In this document: positions 6,031 through 8,614 of the stretch, in pieces
Layout: each line of letters opens with the position of its first letter
Numbering within the stretch: the stretch's first letter is position 1
NCBI GenBank assembly: GCA_030638765.1
Contig: DAOWDZ010000191.1
Location: forward strand, 1 to 8,614
Length of the DNA: 8,614 bases
Source of the DNA: Desulfocapsa sp.
GTDB lineage: Bacteria; Desulfobacterota; Desulfobulbia; Desulfobulbales; Desulfocapsaceae
Direction of reading: 5' to 3'
Notes under the pieces: model-generated
Seen by the model: the letters and a program-made list of their open reading frames with translations, nothing else
Database searches by the model: none
Told to the model about the DNA's origin: nothing
Made by a program: the position numbers and the translations under genes

Positions 6031-7633
6031 TCTTGCCAGCTTAACGCCATTTCTGCAATATGGTGCACCACCGGTAATAGGCGCTTTTATTGGATATCTA
6101 ACCAATAAAGTAGCTATTAAAATGCTCTTTAGACCACTCACTGCCAAGTATCTGTTTGGTGTACGTGTTCCCATGACCCCTGGTGTTATCCCATCTAAAC
6201 GAGCAGATCTAGCGGTAAATATAGGAGAAATGGTAGGAAGTCATCTCCTCACCAGCAATGAAATCAGTAAGGCTCTGGAAAAAGAGCACTTTCAGCAGAC
6301 ACTCTATGATCTGATTAAGGGAAGAGGTGAGCCTCTGCTGCAAATGGATCTTGGTACAGTGAGTGAGATTGTACCTGACAAATATCAGAGTTATTATCAA
6401 GTTGCAGTTCACGCTATTACAGATCAATCGCAAAAGGCGATACATTCATTTCTTGATTCGGAACCTTTTGTAAAGATCCTTGAGGAATCGATAGATGAAC
6501 AGTTTGATCGTCTCCCGAGTACTGACCTGCAGACCTTTTTACCAGGAGCTGATAGAGAAAACGCCTATAAGTTCCTTGAAAAAAGCCTCGGTCGCATGTT
6601 TGCAAGTCCTGCCATGTCAGAATGGATGGAAAGTTTCGTACAGGAAAAAGTATACGCTTCTCTGCAGCAGGAAAAGAGTTTACAGGATCTGCTTCCCGCA
6701 TCCTTACAGGAATTAATTGTCACAACTATTGAAAGTCAGACACCGCTTCTTTTAGAAAAACTTGCAGATATTATATCAGAGCCCGAAATAAGAGATCGGA
6801 TTATTACGGGTGTGCGCATGGGAGTTGATTCCTTTGTTGCTGGCATGGGGCCGATGGCCGCACTTGCCAGTGGATTTCTTACGCCTGAAGTTGTTGAAGG
6901 AAAGGTGAAAGAGTATCTGGAAGAAAAGGAAGAGGATATCGTAAAATGGCTTCAGAATGATGACGTTCAAGGCAGAGTCGCAAACGCTCTTCGTGAACGC
7001 AGCATGGAGATGCTTGGCACTCCGCTTGTGAAAATGGTTGGAGATGATAATGATGAAATGGTGGAGGCCTTCTGTGCAAATGTCAGTCAGCAGTTGACCT
7101 CTCTGCTGCAGGAACCAGAAACCACAAATGCCTTTGCCTCCATGGTTCGTGATAATGTAGAGACACATATCGATGGTGGTAAGCTTCAATTAGGTGAAGT
7201 TCTCTTTGATCTGCTCGGTGATGATGGTGTAACGCGGGGACGAACGTGGCTGAAACAAGAAGTGTTTGCAATTCTTGGTGCAGAAAAGACACGAAAGACT
7301 CTTGATTCCATGGTCGTGAGTATGCTGAATAATCTTTTTGCAGTCAAAGTCGGAAAAATATCACGACTCCTTCCGGCTGGAGTACGGGAAGGGATTTATG
7401 AATCCTTACGACAAATGTCTTCAAGTATGCTCGCGACTGAAGTTCCTGGTCTTGTTGATTCTTTAAATATTCAACAGATAGTAAAAGAAAAAGTAAATTC
7501 ACTCGATCTTATGCGTCTTGAACGACTTTTGCTCTCTATTATGGAGGAACAGTTCAAATATATTAATCTATTTGGCGCATTACTTGGATTTTTAATCGGT
7601 TGTTTGAACTTATTTTTCCTTAACGTTATGTGA
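6020..7633 (+). CDS. DUF445-family membrane-anchored protein
   Basis: The 537-residue product belongs to the DUF445 family, whose function is unknown. The N-terminal hydrophobic segment with GAFIGYLTNKVAIKMLFRPL (21-40), followed by PMTPGVIPSKRADLA (51-65), is the diagnostic signature. The C-terminus ends in a second hydrophobic helix, NLFGALLGFLIGCLNLFF (about 516-533). The roughly 440 residues between them are charged, mostly predicted helical and likely lie on one side of the membrane; an acidic stretch (EEKEED near 301-306) is prominent. Many family members are nearer 380-450 residues, so this is a long form. The ATG at 6020 lies within the last codons of gph, with GAGG (6007-6010) nine bases upstream, suggesting translational coupling. 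The next gene starts 26 bases after its stop. Family membership is firm; a structural or envelope role is only a guess. Confidence 0.88.
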   Translation: MPFNLASLTPFLQYGAPPVIGAFIGYLTNKVAIKMLFRPLTAKYLFGVRVPMTPGVIPSKRADLAVNIGEMVGSHLLTSNEISKALEKEHFQQTLYDLIKGRGEPLLQMDLGTVSEIVPDKYQSYYQVAVHAITDQSQKAIHSFLDSEPFVKILEESIDEQFDRLPSTDLQTFLPGADRENAYKFLEKSLGRMFASPAMSEWMESFVQEKVYASLQQEKSLQDLLPASLQELIVTTIESQTPLLLEKLADIISEPEIRDRIITGVRMGVDSFVAGMGPMAALASGFLTPEVVEGKVKEYLEEKEEDIVKWLQNDDVQGRVANALRERSMEMLGTPLVKMVGDDNDEMVEAFCANVSQQLTSLLQEPETTNAFASMVRDNVETHIDGGKLQLGEVLFDLLGDDGVTRGRTWLKQEVFAILGAEKTRKTLDSMVVSMLNNLFAVKVGKISRLLPAGVREGIYESLRQMSSSMLATEVPGLVDSLNIQQIVKEKVNSLDLMRLERLLLSIMEEQFKYINLFGALLGFLIGCLNLFFLNVM

Positions 7634-7659
7634 CTTAAAATTCTTTAAGAGAATATATT

Positions 7660-8614
7660 ATGGATGCTCTAATCAAAAAAGAATTTCTTGAGATTGTGGG
7701 AAGTGATCGTTTTCGTGATCAACTTGAAGATCTCATCAGTTATTCCTATGATGCTTTCACCGTGGAATCACTCCCTGAACTGGTATTACTTCCCATTTCC
7801 ACAAGTGAAGTTTCTCAAATTTTGAAGCTTGCTGATAATTACAGGATTCCTGTAACGGCAAGAGGGGCAGGAAGCAGTATTTGTGGTGCTTCGGTACCTT
7901 TGAAGGGTGGAATTGTTATTTCACTGACCAGGATGAACAAGATTCTTGAAACGAATACGCCAGATCGTTATTGCATAGTGCAGCCAGGTGTTATTAATGG
8001 TGATTTGCAAACAGAACTCGCTAAAACAAATTTTTTCTATCCACCCGATCCTGGCAGTATGAATTTTTCAACCATAGGTGGGAATCTGGCACAAAATGCA
8101 GGGGGACCACGCTGTCTCAAATACGGAGTCACTTCAGACTATATTCTCGGTATGGAAGTTGTGCTGGCAAGTGGCGAAGTGATTCGTTTCGGGAGTCGAA
8201 ATGTCAAAGATGTGACTGGGTATCGTCTTTTTGGTCTCTTTTGTGGCTCCGAGGGAACCCTCGGAGTTGTCACTGAAATCATACTGAAAGTATTATCACA
8301 ACCTCAATCATATCGTACTGTTGTTGCCTATTTTAATGATCTTAATGATTCCGCAGCCACTGTTGCTGATATTATCGGCTCTGGTATTCTTCCTGCTGCT
8401 TTGGAATTACTCGATAAAGTTATGATTAATGCAGTTGAAGATGCAAATAATATTGGTTTAAATCGTGATGCTGAAGGATTATTGCTGATTGAAGTTGATG
8501 GAAATGAAGAGCAGGTTGAAAATGAAATGGCACGTATTATTGAAAAAACAAAAAATAATAATGCGTTTGGCATTCAGGAGGCGAGAACTCAGAAAGACAG
8601 AGACGAGCTCTGGA
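7660..8614 (+). CDS. glcD: GlcD-type FAD-linked oxidase (glycolate oxidase / D-lactate dehydrogenase subunit), C-terminus cut
   Basis: The window holds the first 318 codons of a flavoprotein of the FAD-binding type 4 / GlcD family, which oxidises glycolate or D-lactate to the 2-oxoacid and passes electrons to a partner or to quinone. The FAD-binding domain shows RGAGSSICGASVPLKGG (68-84), the PP-loop; PPDPGS (128-133); IGGNLAQNAGGPRCLKYGV (139-157); and VKDVTGYRLFGLFCGSEGTLG (182-202). All are close to glycolate oxidase GlcD. The cap domain begins near residue 215 and is cut. Full-length proteins are about 455-500 residues. The ATG at 7660 follows AAGAGA (7647-7652) by seven bases and lies 26 bases after the DUF445 stop, so it is probably cotranscribed. 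A GlcF-like iron-sulfur subunit often follows, but that would lie outside the window. Glycolate and D-lactate specificity cannot be separated here. Confidence 0.88.
   Translation, partial: MDALIKKEFLEIVGSDRFRDQLEDLISYSYDAFTVESLPELVLLPISTSEVSQILKLADNYRIPVTARGAGSSICGASVPLKGGIVISLTRMNKILETNTPDRYCIVQPGVINGDLQTELAKTNFFYPPDPGSMNFSTIGGNLAQNAGGPRCLKYGVTSDYILGMEVVLASGEVIRFGSRNVKDVTGYRLFGLFCGSEGTLGVVTEIILKVLSQPQSYRTVVAYFNDLNDSAATVADIIGSGILPAALELLDKVMINAVEDANNIGLNRDAEGLLLIEVDGNEEQVENEMARIIEKTKNNNAFGIQEARTQKDRDELW

Noticed and set aside
6209..7292. Several minus-strand open frames within the DUF445 gene
   Set aside because: All are antisense to a gene with a clear family signature at both ends and have no ribosome binding sites or motifs.
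1..8614. Search for a defence system, mobile element, CRISPR array, tRNA or other novel system
   Set aside because: No transposase, integrase, long direct or inverted repeats, repeat-spacer pattern or tRNA cloverleaf is apparent. Apart from the small unrecognised gene and DUF445, every gene belongs to a known metabolic family.

Overview
The window is a stretch of ordinary bacterial core-metabolism DNA, with G+C in the low-to-mid forties by eye. It holds seven protein genes, two of them cut by the window edges. I see no mobile element, CRISPR array, rRNA or tRNA. The gene set fits an anaerobic or facultative menaquinone-using bacterium: a three-gene diheme-type succinate dehydrogenase/fumarate reductase, a geranylgeranyl-reductase-family flavoprotein and a GlcD-type FAD-linked oxidase. 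A sulfate-reducing deltaproteobacterium (Desulfobacterota, Desulfobulbales-like) is my best guess, but it is inferred from gene content and overall impression, not from a marker gene.

Layout. On the minus strand, 1-1017 is the N-terminal 339 residues of a geranylgeranyl-reductase-family flavoprotein; its C-terminus lies outside the window. A 285-base AT-rich divergent spacer (1018-1302) follows and carries candidate promoters in both directions. On the plus strand, 1303-1809 encodes a 168-residue protein I do not recognise; it starts at TTG behind a strong Shine-Dalgarno. Convergent to it is a minus-strand operon read from 5188 down to 1832: sdhC (five-helix diheme cytochrome b), sdhA (flavoprotein) and sdhB (iron-sulfur protein). 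A 170-190 base divergent spacer separates sdhC from a plus-strand run. That run is gph (HAD-family phosphoglycolate-phosphatase-like, 5377-6030), a DUF445 membrane-anchored protein overlapping it by 11 bases (6020-7633), and a GlcD-type FAD oxidase (7660 to the window end).

How the genes may work together. SdhCAB links succinate and fumarate to the membrane quinone pool. The adjacent geranylgeranyl-reductase homologue could be the enzyme that saturates an isoprene unit of that quinone. On the right, Gph would produce glycolate from 2-phosphoglycolate and GlcD would oxidise glycolate, or D-lactate, to the 2-oxoacid, so the gph-DUF445-glcD run may be a small 2-hydroxyacid module. These links are inferences from neighbourhood and family. 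The most notable sequence-level observation is that the cytochrome subunit SdhC contains no glutamate at all. It therefore lacks the acidic residues that Wolinella-type fumarate reductases use for quinol oxidation and transmembrane proton transfer.
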